Assembly (NCBI GenBank): GCA_964518905.1 | Contig: CAZFJL010000021.1 | Span: forward strand, 1 to 64,000 | DNA from: RDYZ01 sp964518905 | Lineage (GTDB): Bacteria; Cyanobacteriota; Cyanobacteriia; Cyanobacteriales; Geitlerinemataceae | DNA: 64,000 nucleotides | Direction of reading: 5' to 3' | In this document: positions 1 to 7,411 of the stretch, one piece after another | Layout: every line of letters begins with the position of its first letter | Numbering within the stretch: the stretch's first letter is position 1 | Made by a program: the position numbers and the translations under genes | Notes under the pieces: model-generated | Database searches by the model: none | Seen by the model: only the letters and a program-made list of their open reading frames with translations | What the model was told of the DNA's origin: nothing

Positions 1-8
1 CCCGCTCT

Positions 9-31
9 GGGAGAGGGATTTAGGGAGAGGG
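9..31. repeat. Fragment of a dispersed GGGAGAGGGATTTAGGG-type repeat
   Basis: These 23 bases match, with one difference, the reverse complement of the core of the small mobile element at 52565-52707. The copy is cut by the window edge, so its borders and terminal repeats cannot be seen. Confidence 0.6.
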
Positions 32-81
32 AATGATATTCGTGCAAGAGGTCTAATTACTCACCCCTGTATTGCAGAATA

Positions 82-741
82 ATGCTGTTTCAAATTCCCA
101 ATGTTTTAACCCCAGATATTCTCACCCAGATCCGTCGCCGTCTTGAAGCAGCACAGTTCATCGATGGCAAATTGACGGCTGGATGGCACGCAAAATCGGT
201 CAAAGCCAACGAGCAACTCGCCGCAAACGATGCGATCGGGACAACGGTTAAAACAGCGGTACGAGACGCACTATTGCAGCATCCATTATTCCAAGCGGCG
301 GTGCGGCCTCGTGCAATTCATTCGCTGCTCGTGAGTCGGTACAGCTCGGGAATGTCCTACGGTCGCCACGTCGATAATGCGATCATGAATGGCCATCGTA
401 CGGACGTTTCCCTGACACTATTTCTGAGTGATCCTACAGAGTACGACGGGGGTGAGTTGGTGATTGAAGGCGCCGATCGCGAGCAATGTTATAAGCTCGC
501 AGCCGGATCGGCGATCGTCTACCCCTCCACCGCGCTCCACCGGGTTGACCCCGTCATGCGGGGCGATCGGCTTGTGGTCGTGGGCTGGGTGCAAAGCTGG
601 GTACGCGATGCCAGTCAGCGCGAAATTTTGTTCGATCTGGAAACCGCCCAACGCAGCCTGTTTGCCCGCGAGGGAAAAACCGCCGAATTTGATCTGATTG
701 CCAAATCCCAGGCCAATTTGCTGCGCCGCTGGACAGAGTAA
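82..741 (+). CDS. PKHD-type 2-oxoglutarate/Fe(II) hydroxylase (PiuC/YbiX family)
   Basis: A 219-residue soluble protein of the Fe(II)- and 2-oxoglutarate-dependent dioxygenase superfamily. The iron triad is visible as H96 and D98 (in GRHVDNAIM) and H153 (in ALHRVDPV), with R163 a few residues later in the place of the 2-oxoglutarate-binding Arg; the length is normal for the family. Family members lie near iron-uptake genes in many bacteria and are thought to act on siderophores or proteins, but the substrate here is unknown and no TonB-type gene is adjacent. It stands alone, with the b561-like gene 93 bp downstream on the same strand. The ATG start gives the family's usual N-terminus. Confidence 0.9.
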   Translation: MLFQIPNVLTPDILTQIRRRLEAAQFIDGKLTAGWHAKSVKANEQLAANDAIGTTVKTAVRDALLQHPLFQAAVRPRAIHSLLVSRYSSGMSYGRHVDNAIMNGHRTDVSLTLFLSDPTEYDGGELVIEGADREQCYKLAAGSAIVYPSTALHRVDPVMRGDRLVVVGWVQSWVRDASQREILFDLETAQRSLFAREGKTAEFDLIAKSQANLLRRWTE

Positions 742-834
742 ATCATCGCTGATGCGATCGGAGAGATTCGTCCATACTTAAGATATATAAAGTCTAATAC
801 TTAACATCTACCGCCTCACCGAATAACATCCACG

Positions 835-1542
835 ATGCCCGCCAATCACCAACCCTATCAGCCTCTTTTGTTGCGCGTACTGCACGGCATTACCGGCATC
901 GCAACGATCGCCGCAATTCTAACGGCCTACTGGACATACGACACTTTTGACCGGCGCTGGGGACATTTTTTGCCCGAGTTTAAGGATATTGAAGGCATAC
1001 ACGGCACATTTGGCGTTTTCTCGATCGTCATGTTGCCGTTGCTGTTAATCTACGCCTGCCACCGGGGGGCGCGACGCCTGATCCAGTCCGATACGATCGC
1101 CCAACTGCAACACCTCGACCAGCCGATCGGTCGCTACAGCCTCCACCGCCTAATCAACACCCTGAGCCTGATCGCCCTCACCTTGGCCGTCTTCTCCGGC
1201 AAGATGATGGACGAAACCTGGTTACCCAAGGGCGAGCTGACCCACTTTTGGTACTCCGCGCATCTTGTTTCTTGGGTTATTTTAATCATCTGTATCGCGG
1301 CTCATACTCTGACGGCGGCTCGGGTTGGTGGTGTACCGCTCTTGCAATCGATCTGGCGGTGGAGTTATCGCCCCGCCGATAGCCCGACTCGCTGGGGCGA
1401 TCAGGTTCGCCACTGGTGGCAGGGATTCACGATCGTAACGCTGGAATGGCAGCGTCTGCCGAGTATGTTGCAGATTTTAGAAGGTGCGATTTTGGTCAGT
1501 GTGGCGCTGGGGTGGCTTTTGCCGGTGATCAAGGGTGATTAA
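835..1542 (+). CDS. Cytochrome b561-like four-helix membrane protein
   Basis: A 235-residue membrane protein with about four hydrophobic helices (roughly residues 14-35, 57-80, 105-125 and 143-165). His residues sit in or next to the helices: RVLHGITG, GIHGTFG, SLHRLINT and the HLVSW...AAHT helix. This pattern resembles di-haem cytochrome b561 / cytochrome b domains, so a role in electron transfer across the thylakoid or plasma membrane is inferred. It converges with the cytochrome c6 gene 60 bp away, which makes a redox link attractive but unproven. Haem ligation cannot be settled from sequence alone. Confidence 0.6.
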   Translation: MPANHQPYQPLLLRVLHGITGIATIAAILTAYWTYDTFDRRWGHFLPEFKDIEGIHGTFGVFSIVMLPLLLIYACHRGARRLIQSDTIAQLQHLDQPIGRYSLHRLINTLSLIALTLAVFSGKMMDETWLPKGELTHFWYSAHLVSWVILIICIAAHTLTAARVGGVPLLQSIWRWSYRPADSPTRWGDQVRHWWQGFTIVTLEWQRLPSMLQILEGAILVSVALGWLLPVIKGD

Positions 1543-1602
1543 GCCTTGGGCTTAACCAAGACGAATATCTGAAATAATTCGCGTAATTCCTGCAAAAAAC
1601 GT

Positions 1603-2055
1603 CTAGTTCCAATCGGCATTCGCCCGATCGAGCACGTACGACGCCACATCCCGGATTTCATCCGCCGAAAGCCGATCGCCATAGGCCGACATAATGCCCT
1701 TACCGTTCATGACGATCGCGCTGACCGCCTCTAGGCTATCCGCCTGATTTCGTGCTAGTGCCCGCGCCTTGAGATTTTTGCCGCGTCGCATGATGTTGCC
1801 ACCATTGGCATGACAGCCCGCACAGGTCGCCTCAAACACCGCCGCGCCATTGGCGAGATCCGCGTCCGGCGCGATCGCCAAGTCCGATGCGATCGCGCTA
1901 GATATTCCGACCCAGCCGCTACAGATCACAGCCAAGACGATCGCCGCGATCGTCGTCCCTTGACGCTGTAAGTAACGTCGCAGTATGCCTTGGAAGAGGA
2001 CGCGCATCCCGCGTACCAGTTGTGAAACAGTCTGCATCGTGGTGAATTCGTTCAT
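1603..2055 (-). CDS. petJ: Cytochrome c6, lumenal electron carrier
   Basis: Class I c-type cytochrome that carries electrons from cytochrome b6f to photosystem I or oxidase in the thylakoid lumen. The haem site is CAGCH, followed by the conserved NGGNIM...GKNL stretch; the axial Met lies in GKGIMSAYG, before the C-terminal helix DEIRDVASYVLDRA. The ATG at 2055 is chosen because it leaves a basic N-terminus and a hydrophobic signal (TTIAAIVLAVICSGW) ending at SSAIA before a mature protein of usual size. The open frame runs 38 codons further upstream to 2169, but that extension is not signal-like. The signal region is longer than usual because about 30 charged residues precede the hydrophobic core. 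Confidence 0.88.
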   Translation of the reverse strand: MNEFTTMQTVSQLVRGMRVLFQGILRRYLQRQGTTIAAIVLAVICSGWVGISSAIASDLAIAPDADLANGAAVFEATCAGCHANGGNIMRRGKNLKARALARNQADSLEAVSAIVMNGKGIMSAYGDRLSADEIRDVASYVLDRANADWN

Positions 2056-2192
2056 GGGTAGTGTTAAAAAAAGGCAGGACTGTCGCGCGATGTTACCAGA
2101 TTGCCACGGGTCGATCCTGTTCAACCTCAACCCTTGGCTTAGTCTGCAAGCCGCGCCGTCCTGGCTCACACTTTATCGGATGCTCCTCCATC

Positions 2193-2675
2193 ATGTCGAT
2201 TCAACCTGCTCGCTTGCTCCGCCCGTTGGCTACCGCGATCGCCCTATCCTTTTCGATCGCCACCATTCCCGCCGCGATCGCCGCACCGACTCCAACCGTT
2301 TCCACCCTCAGCCACAAAAATAGCAGCGCTGAGATTGGCGGAATTGGCACGCAAGCACTACTCGATACGGTCACGACGTTGCCCCTCATGGAGGGCATCA
2401 ATCTTTCCGACGACCAATATTCACAGCTATACACCGTGGTCGATACCACCCGCGAGCAAATGGTTTCGGTCATTTCGATCGAGCAACAAACGCAGTTTCA
2501 AACCACGCTCGATCGTAGCGGTGGCGATTTCGATGCCGCCGTCAAAGCGATGAATCTCTCGGATCAACAAAAATCGCAGCTCGACTTTATCGTGCAGGTC
2601 TTCGGCTTTCAGGCCGCCTCGATCTTGACGCCGGAGCAGCAGCGTATCATTAGCGCCAATATTGAAGGGCTATAA
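2193..2675 (+). CDS. Small exported protein of unknown function
   Basis: A 160-residue protein. The ATG at 2193 gives a clean Sec signal (RLLRPLATAIALSFSIATIP, then AAIAAPT), so I prefer it to the longer open frame from 2061, which overlaps the divergent cytochrome c6 start region. The mature part is mostly helical: a Gln-rich segment that refers twice to DDQYSQLYTVVD-like and EQQTQFQTTLD-like repeats (about residues 65-110), then DQQKSQLDFIVQVFG and TPEQQRIISAN. The heptad-like pattern resembles small periplasmic or lumenal helical proteins of the Spy/LTXXQ sort, but I cannot assign it. No partner gene is evident. Confidence 0.65.
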   Translation: MSIQPARLLRPLATAIALSFSIATIPAAIAAPTPTVSTLSHKNSSAEIGGIGTQALLDTVTTLPLMEGINLSDDQYSQLYTVVDTTREQMVSVISIEQQTQFQTTLDRSGGDFDAAVKAMNLSDQQKSQLDFIVQVFGFQAASILTPEQQRIISANIEGL

Positions 2676-2698
2676 CAGGATAATCCTGGCTCGAATAA

Positions 2699-2742
2699 CG
2701 ATTATTTTTGATCGGACTTCCGTAATCGATCAAAAATAATCG
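2699..2742. terminator. Perfect AT-rich hairpin after the exported-protein gene
   Basis: Two 16-base perfect arms (2699-2714 and 2727-2742) with a 12-base loop, 24 bp after the stop at 2675. Each arm contains a run of five T or A. It probably acts as a transcription terminator for the plus-strand gene. Confidence 0.55.
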
Positions 2743-2821
2743 CGTGATACCGTGGGCGTGTGGGTGCATTTTCGCGATGTCTATTTTGATGTTTCTGTAT
2801 GTTGTGCATCAGTCCTGATTA

Positions 2822-2861
2822 AACCGTCTTAATTGAACCGTCTTAATTGAACCGTCCCGAT
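2822..2861. repeat. 14-bp tandem duplication
   Basis: The unit AACCGTCTTAATTG occurs at 2822-2835 and 2836-2849 and is followed by a partial third copy starting AACCGTC. It lies just upstream of the LRAT-like gene and could affect its 5' untranslated region. Confidence 0.7.
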
Positions 2862-2890
2862 CGAGCCTTGATCTGTCTTTCCTGTTTCCT

Positions 2891-3571
2891 ATGGCCTACG
2901 GCGACCAGATTTACGTAATTCGACCGTTTCTTCAGCTCGATGGCGTCTATGAACACCACGGCATCGATGCAGGTGACGGGACGGTGATTCACTACTCCAA
3001 ACGTACCGAAGAAGCCACGGTGCGCCAAACTTCGATCGAAGAATTCGCTCAAGGCGGCATCATCCAGAAGCGCGAGTATGCGACCTGTCACATTGCCGAT
3101 AGCGTGGTGCAGCGTGCTCGTAGCCGGATCGGTGAGCAAAAATATAACCTGCTGTTTAATAACTGTGAGCATTTCGCGACCTGGTGTAAAACTGGCGTGA
3201 CGTCGAGCTATCAGGTGCGCGAGTTTGTGCCGATCGTGGCGAATATGCAGCCGGATCGGGTGGAGCGCGAGATTTTCCGATCGCTGGAGGGCAAACCGGG
3301 AGCGGCAGAGTTGCTCGAAGGGGCGCTGGGCAGTATCAAGCAATCTTGGGATGAGCTACAGCCACAATATAACCAGGCCGTACGCGAGCTGAAAGCGTGG
3401 GACGTGGTCGCGAAACAAGCCGTCGATCGGGGACGGGATGACCTCGCTCGCGCGGCGCTGCATAAGAAACGCACCTATCGCAAACGCGCCGAACGCCTCA
3501 AACCCCAACTCGATCGACTGGCCGAGCTTACCGAAAAACTGGTACGCGATCGCGGCCAGCTTGTGCGGTAA
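2891..3571 (+). CDS. LRAT/NlpC-P60-like thiol protein with helical C-terminal region
   Basis: A 226-residue protein. Residues 1-110 carry the lecithin-retinol-acyltransferase-like (permuted NlpC/P60) fold: H23 in EHHGID, H34 in TVIHYS and the Cys C92 in LLFNNCEHFATWC give the expected His-His-Cys set. Known members are lipid acyltransferases/phospholipases (LRAT, HRASLS/PLAAT) and many uncharacterised bacterial proteins. Residues 125-226 are helical and charged (AELLEGALGSIKQSWDEL, KKRTYRKRAERLKPQ), probably a coiled coil. There is no signal peptide or membrane segment, so it should be cytoplasmic or peripheral on membranes. Acyl transfer or lipid hydrolysis is inferred; the substrate is unknown. 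It is monocistronic. Confidence 0.75.
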   Translation: MAYGDQIYVIRPFLQLDGVYEHHGIDAGDGTVIHYSKRTEEATVRQTSIEEFAQGGIIQKREYATCHIADSVVQRARSRIGEQKYNLLFNNCEHFATWCKTGVTSSYQVREFVPIVANMQPDRVEREIFRSLEGKPGAAELLEGALGSIKQSWDELQPQYNQAVRELKAWDVVAKQAVDRGRDDLARAALHKKRTYRKRAERLKPQLDRLAELTEKLVRDRGQLVR

Positions 3572-3756
3572 AACAGGACACCTTCGCAACCCGTTTCGTT
3601 AGGAAACATGTCGGTTAAACCGTGCAGAAGGGCGATTTGAATAAATCGGGCTAGCATTTAACAACGCGCAGTGATTTGCGTGATTCGTTTGAATTTGGGC
3701 GCGATCAGCAATCCGGCTTGTTTCATGCTCACTTATCCCGATCGAGAACTTTCACC

Positions 3757-4944
3757 GTGACTTCAACTCCGACCACTAACGCCACTCGCACCGCGTCTAG
3801 AACAAACCCGATTCCGTTTGTGGATTTCGCGCCGATGCATACACCGCTCGAAGCGGACTTCGAGGCGGCGATTAAACAAGTGTTATTGCGCGGCGATTTT
3901 ATCCTCGGACAGGATGTACGCGAGTTTGAGGCCGCGTTTGCGGAGGCGAGCGGCGCAACCTATGGGATTGGTGTGGCCTGCGGAACCGATGCGATCGCCT
4001 TGGGGCTACAAGCCTGCGGAATCGGCGCGGGGGATGAGGTGATCGTCCCTGCAAACACGTTTATCGCGACGGTGATCGGTGTGATTCATGCGGGGGCAAC
4101 ACCGGTGTTTGTCGATTGCGATCGCGAGACGGCATTGATCGATCTCGACGCTGCCGAAGCCGCGATCACGCCCAAAACTAAGGCGATCATCCCCGTGCAT
4201 CTGTACGGCCAGCTCGTTCCTCCCCGACAGCTTCTTGATTTAGCAGAACGCCACAACCTGATCATTTTTGAAGACGCCGCCCAAGCCCATCTCGCCGAAC
4301 GGGACGGCTACATGGCTGGATCGATCGGCAAAGCAGCCGCCTACAGCTTCTATCCCGCCAAAAATCTCGGCGCTTTTGGTAACGGCGGAATGGTGGTCAC
4401 CCGTGACGCCACCGTCGCCGACAATGTGCGAACCCTCCGCAACTACGGCGCACCGAAAAAATACCTCCATACGGAACAGGGAACCAACAGCCGCCTCGAT
4501 ACGATTCAGGCCGCCATCCTCAATGTCAAACTGCCGCACCTCTCGGAGTGGAATCGCGATCGCAACACCTGCGCCGCCCAGTACGATCGCCTCCTCGCAC
4601 CCTTGGCCGAACACGGCATCACGCCCATCCGCAACGATAGCGGCGTCGGCCATACCTACCACCTCTACGTCCTCCACCTGAGCGATCGCTCACCGATCAC
4701 CCGCGAAGCCCTCGGCCATGCCCTCAGCGAACGTCACATCAGCACCGGCATCCACTACCCGATTCCCTGTCACCGCCAACCGGGCTACCTTCACCTCGGC
4801 TATAACGAAGGCGCGTTTCCTAACGCTGAGGCATTGTGTCGCGAAATGATCTCGCTACCGATGTTTCCGGGGTTGGGTCTCGATCGGGTCGAAGCGGTCT
4901 GTAGCGCGATTCACGAAATCGTCGCCGCCACGACCCAGGATTAA
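3757..4944 (+). CDS. DegT/DnrJ/EryC1/StrS PLP-dependent sugar aminotransferase
   Basis: Aspartate-aminotransferase-fold enzyme that transaminates nucleotide-linked keto-sugars for surface polysaccharide or glycan synthesis. Family marks: GTDAIALGLQACGIG and GDEVIVPANTFIAT near the N-terminus, the PLP-ring contact EDAAQAHLAE, and the Schiff-base Lys in YPAKNLGAFGNGG. The open frame extends upstream to a TTG at 3676; I use the in-frame GTG at 3757 (395 residues) because the family homology begins shortly after it at PFVDFAP, while the upstream segment does not look conserved. No other sugar-nucleotide gene is adjacent, so the product sugar cannot be named. Confidence 0.87.
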   Translation: MTSTPTTNATRTASRTNPIPFVDFAPMHTPLEADFEAAIKQVLLRGDFILGQDVREFEAAFAEASGATYGIGVACGTDAIALGLQACGIGAGDEVIVPANTFIATVIGVIHAGATPVFVDCDRETALIDLDAAEAAITPKTKAIIPVHLYGQLVPPRQLLDLAERHNLIIFEDAAQAHLAERDGYMAGSIGKAAAYSFYPAKNLGAFGNGGMVVTRDATVADNVRTLRNYGAPKKYLHTEQGTNSRLDTIQAAILNVKLPHLSEWNRDRNTCAAQYDRLLAPLAEHGITPIRNDSGVGHTYHLYVLHLSDRSPITREALGHALSERHISTGIHYPIPCHRQPGYLHLGYNEGAFPNAEALCREMISLPMFPGLGLDRVEAVCSAIHEIVAATTQD

Positions 4945-5044
4945 CCTAAGTGCGGGAAAAGCGCATTGAAAGAGGTTCGGCAGGCGCGATAAGGTTCTAG
5001 AGTGAATCCCCACTGATTAGATCGAGTTAACCGAGAGTACCCCC

Positions 5045-5959
5045 ATGAAAGTTGCGATCGCCGGAGCTACTGGATTTGTTGGCCAACGTTTGGTTCAGCG
5101 CCTCCGCCAAGACAACCACAGCCTCGTTATCCTCACTCGCGAGCTAGCCCGCGCTCGATCGTGCTTTCCCTCGGCAGACTATCCCAGCCTGGAGATTGTG
5201 CCGTATACCCCGAAACAGTCCGGTGACTGGCAGACGAAAATCTCGGGCTGTGACGCGGTCGTGAATCTGGCCGGTGCGCCGATCGATCGACGCTGGTCGC
5301 CGGAGTGGAAGCACGAAATTTTTGAAAGCCGCCAACTGACGACGCGAACATTGGTCGAGGCGATCGCCAAAGCGGAGAACAAACCGGCGGTACTGGTGAA
5401 TGCCTCGGCGATCGGCTACTACGGCACGAGCGAAACCGAAACCTTTGACGAAACCAGCGCCTCGGGGCGTGATTTTCTTGCGAGCGTCTGCGAAGCCTGG
5501 GAACAGGAAGCGAGCAAGGTGAAAGAAGCCGGAACGCGTTTGGCGATTTTGCGGCTGGGTATCGTATTGGGTAACGGTGGCGCGATCAGCAAAATGCTGC
5601 TGCCGTTCCAGATGTTTGCGGGTGGGCCGATCGGCTCGGGTCAACAGTGGTTTTCCTGGGTTCACATCGATGATGTGGTTGGGCTAATTCTGGCCGCGAT
5701 CGCGGACGATCGCTACGCTGGAACCTATAACGCCACCGCCCCGAATCCTGTTCGCATGTCAGCACTGTGCCAAACTCTTGGCGAAGTGCTACATCGTCCA
5801 TCCTGGTTACCCGTGCCGCCGTTTGCCCTAGAATTGTTGCTGGGCGAAGGGGCGCAGGTGGTGCTCCAAGGTCAGCAGGTTTTACCGCGCAAGACCCTCG
5901 AAGCAGGTTTTAGCTATACCTATGATTCTATAAAACCAGCCCTAAAAAGTATTGTCTAA
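5045..5959 (+). CDS. TIGR01777-family NAD(P)-dependent epimerase (SulA/YfcH type)
   Basis: A 304-residue short-chain-dehydrogenase/epimerase-family protein. The Rossmann motif is at the very N-terminus (GATGFVGQRLVQRL); CDAVVNLAGAPI and NASAIGYYG are the other family marks, and the C-terminal part has the DUF1731-like end (LLLGEGAQVVLQGQQVLPRK). Cyanobacterial and plastid members have been linked to cell division (SulA-like) but their reaction is not known. The ATG at 5045 follows a GAGAG purine stretch. It stands about 100 bp after the aminotransferase on the same strand and could be cotranscribed with it. Confidence 0.88.
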   Translation: MKVAIAGATGFVGQRLVQRLRQDNHSLVILTRELARARSCFPSADYPSLEIVPYTPKQSGDWQTKISGCDAVVNLAGAPIDRRWSPEWKHEIFESRQLTTRTLVEAIAKAENKPAVLVNASAIGYYGTSETETFDETSASGRDFLASVCEAWEQEASKVKEAGTRLAILRLGIVLGNGGAISKMLLPFQMFAGGPIGSGQQWFSWVHIDDVVGLILAAIADDRYAGTYNATAPNPVRMSALCQTLGEVLHRPSWLPVPPFALELLLGEGAQVVLQGQQVLPRKTLEAGFSYTYDSIKPALKSIV

Positions 5960-5970
5960 AGTGACTTTTG

Positions 5971-6003
5971 GCCCCATTGTTGCCCCATTGTTGCCCAATT
6001 CTT
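5971..6003. repeat. 11-bp tandem repeat after the epimerase gene
   Basis: GCCCCATTGTT is repeated at 5971-5981 and 5982-5992, followed by a diverged third unit at 5993-6003. The following 200 bp up to the DedA gene are AT-rich and show no gene. Confidence 0.7.
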
Positions 6004-6208
6004 GACAGTATAAATACTCAAAGAATTACTCTTTTCCAATTCCAAATTGTAAATCAACAAAAACATAATCTTTTTTTGAAATTTAGCCAAATTTAATTTC
6101 AAATTTGCAACATGTTCTTCACGAACACTTCTATAATTCGAGAGGTGGCCTCGCCAACAGGCGCTTCGCTCTCCGCAGCCGCATCACGTTTTTCACACTC
6201 CAAATAGC

Positions 6209-6871
6209 ATGACAGAACCGATATCGCTCGACTTCATTGAAGAAATAGCGCGTCAATACGGTTACTGGGCGGTTTTTCTCGGGATATCACTCGAAAATGC
6301 GGGTATCCCGATTCCCGGCGAAACGATTACGGTCGTCGGTGGTTTTTTGGCGGGCGAAGGCGAACTGAAGTATCAAGGGGTGTTGAGTTGCGCGATCGCC
6401 GGGGCGATCGTTGGCGACAACTTTGGCTATTGGCTGGGGAAGTGGGGCGGCTGGTCGTTGATTTTGCGGGTGGCGAAGCTGTTTCGGGTAGAAACGGCGC
6501 GGCTGGAAACGGTGCGATCGCAATTTGGCGCGAATGCCGACAAGGCGGTATTTTTTGGCCGGTTTATTGCGTTGCTACGAATTTTTGCGGGGCCTCTGGC
6601 CGGAATTTCGGGAATGCCGTATGGTCGATTTTTCTTTTGTAATGCGGCTGGGGCGATCGTCTGGGCGTTTGTCATCGTCACGCTGGCGTTTACCGTCGGT
6701 CAGATTATTCCGCTAGAACAGTTACTCGAAACGATCGCTCAGTTTGGCTTCTGGGCCTTTGTGACGATCGCCTTAATCTTTGCCGCTGTGCGCTGGTTTG
6801 AATCGCGCCGCGCTCCCGAACAAGCCATCGAGCCGGATCTCAATGCCGCTGATCAGTGCAACGAAACCTAA
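6209..6871 (+). CDS. DedA/VTT-family membrane protein
   Basis: A 220-residue integral membrane protein of the DedA (SNARE-associated/VTT) family. Visible marks are the N-terminal FLENAGIPIPGETITVVGGF segment (ENAGIPIPGE is the family signature), GDNFGYWLGKWGG, and the FFGRFIALLRIFAGPLAGISGMP loop with its conserved Arg residues. DedA proteins act in phospholipid recycling (flippase or scramblase activity) and in membrane potential and envelope stress. About 4-5 hydrophobic segments end in a short charged cytoplasmic tail. Monogenic; a short inverted repeat (AAACCT/AGGTTT, near 6894) follows the stop and may be a weak terminator. Confidence 0.92.
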   Translation: MTEPISLDFIEEIARQYGYWAVFLGISLENAGIPIPGETITVVGGFLAGEGELKYQGVLSCAIAGAIVGDNFGYWLGKWGGWSLILRVAKLFRVETARLETVRSQFGANADKAVFFGRFIALLRIFAGPLAGISGMPYGRFFFCNAAGAIVWAFVIVTLAFTVGQIIPLEQLLETIAQFGFWAFVTIALIFAAVRWFESRRAPEQAIEPDLNAADQCNET

Positions 6872-6968
6872 ATCCTACGAGTGCAACCACTCAATAAACC
6901 TTCCTGGCGAGGTTTGTAGTGGCGCGACTTAACTAAATGTGTATATTCAAAAATCCTTGAGTTTGTAG

Positions 6969-6985
6969 GGTGGGCATTGCCCACC
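6969..6985. repeat. Small GGTGGGC/GCCCACC hairpin
   Basis: Perfect 7-base arms around ATT within GTAGGGTGGGCATTGCCCACC, a sequence type often seen as a dispersed repeat in cyanobacterial intergenic DNA. It marks the left side of the 6.9-7.4 kb repeat island. Confidence 0.6.
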
Positions 6986-7015
6986 ACCACGGGTACTAAA
7001 TCTTCATCTGTTTTA

Positions 7016-7141
7016 GGGCGTGTCATCAATTAGCACCAGACCCCTTACGGGGTAAGCGGTTGAACGCCCGATCCAACAAAAAACAAAAGGGGCTGAAACC
7101 CTTGCTGAGTAAAGGCTACAAATTTAATTGATGACAGCCCC
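7016..7141. mobile_element. 126-bp MITE with 17-bp terminal inverted repeats and TA target duplication
   Basis: Left end 7016-7032 (GGGCGTGTCATCAATTA) and right end 7125-7141 are inverted repeats matching at 15 of 17 positions. Both ends are flanked by TA (7014-7015 and 7142-7143), as expected for insertion by an IS630/Tc1-mariner or related IS5-type transposase. The interior has no coding capacity but holds the palindromic CCCCTTACGGGGT and an AAAAGGGGCTG stretch. Confidence 0.75.
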
Positions 7142-7192
7142 TAGGCCACGTAGCATAAGTGTCTTGGTTGTTCACAAGCTAGACGCCTATGC

Positions 7193-7308
7193 TATGGCGT
7201 AAGTCGATTGTGTTAGGACACTCTCGTCCAAGCTGAAAACCGCACTTCGACTCCGCTCAGTGCTCTCAGCTTTTTTTATACGTCCTAACCAAATCGTTTT
7301 TTGCTATA
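7193..7308. mobile_element. 116-bp MITE, copy A of a two-copy family
   Basis: The interior (7213-7308) is nearly identical to 21620-21716. The ends form an imperfect 27-base inverted repeat: 7193-7219 ending TTAGGAC and 7282-7308 beginning GTCCTAA and ending TTTTTTGCTATA. The TATAGC-type tips fit TA-targeting IS630-like transposition. It lies 103 bp before the cysS start, so it sits in the probable cysS promoter region. Confidence 0.75.
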
Positions 7309-7411
7309 CCTGCGTCTTTGTAGATTCGTGCGAGTGTCGCACGATCGACGATATCCTTAAACACGCTGCCAAACCGCTTATCGAGACGCTACTAACGTCA
7401 TCCCCGCTTTC

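Noticed and set aside
3676..3756. 27-residue N-terminal extension of the aminotransferase from a TTG
   Set aside because: Non-conserved; the GTG at 3757 precedes the family homology directly.
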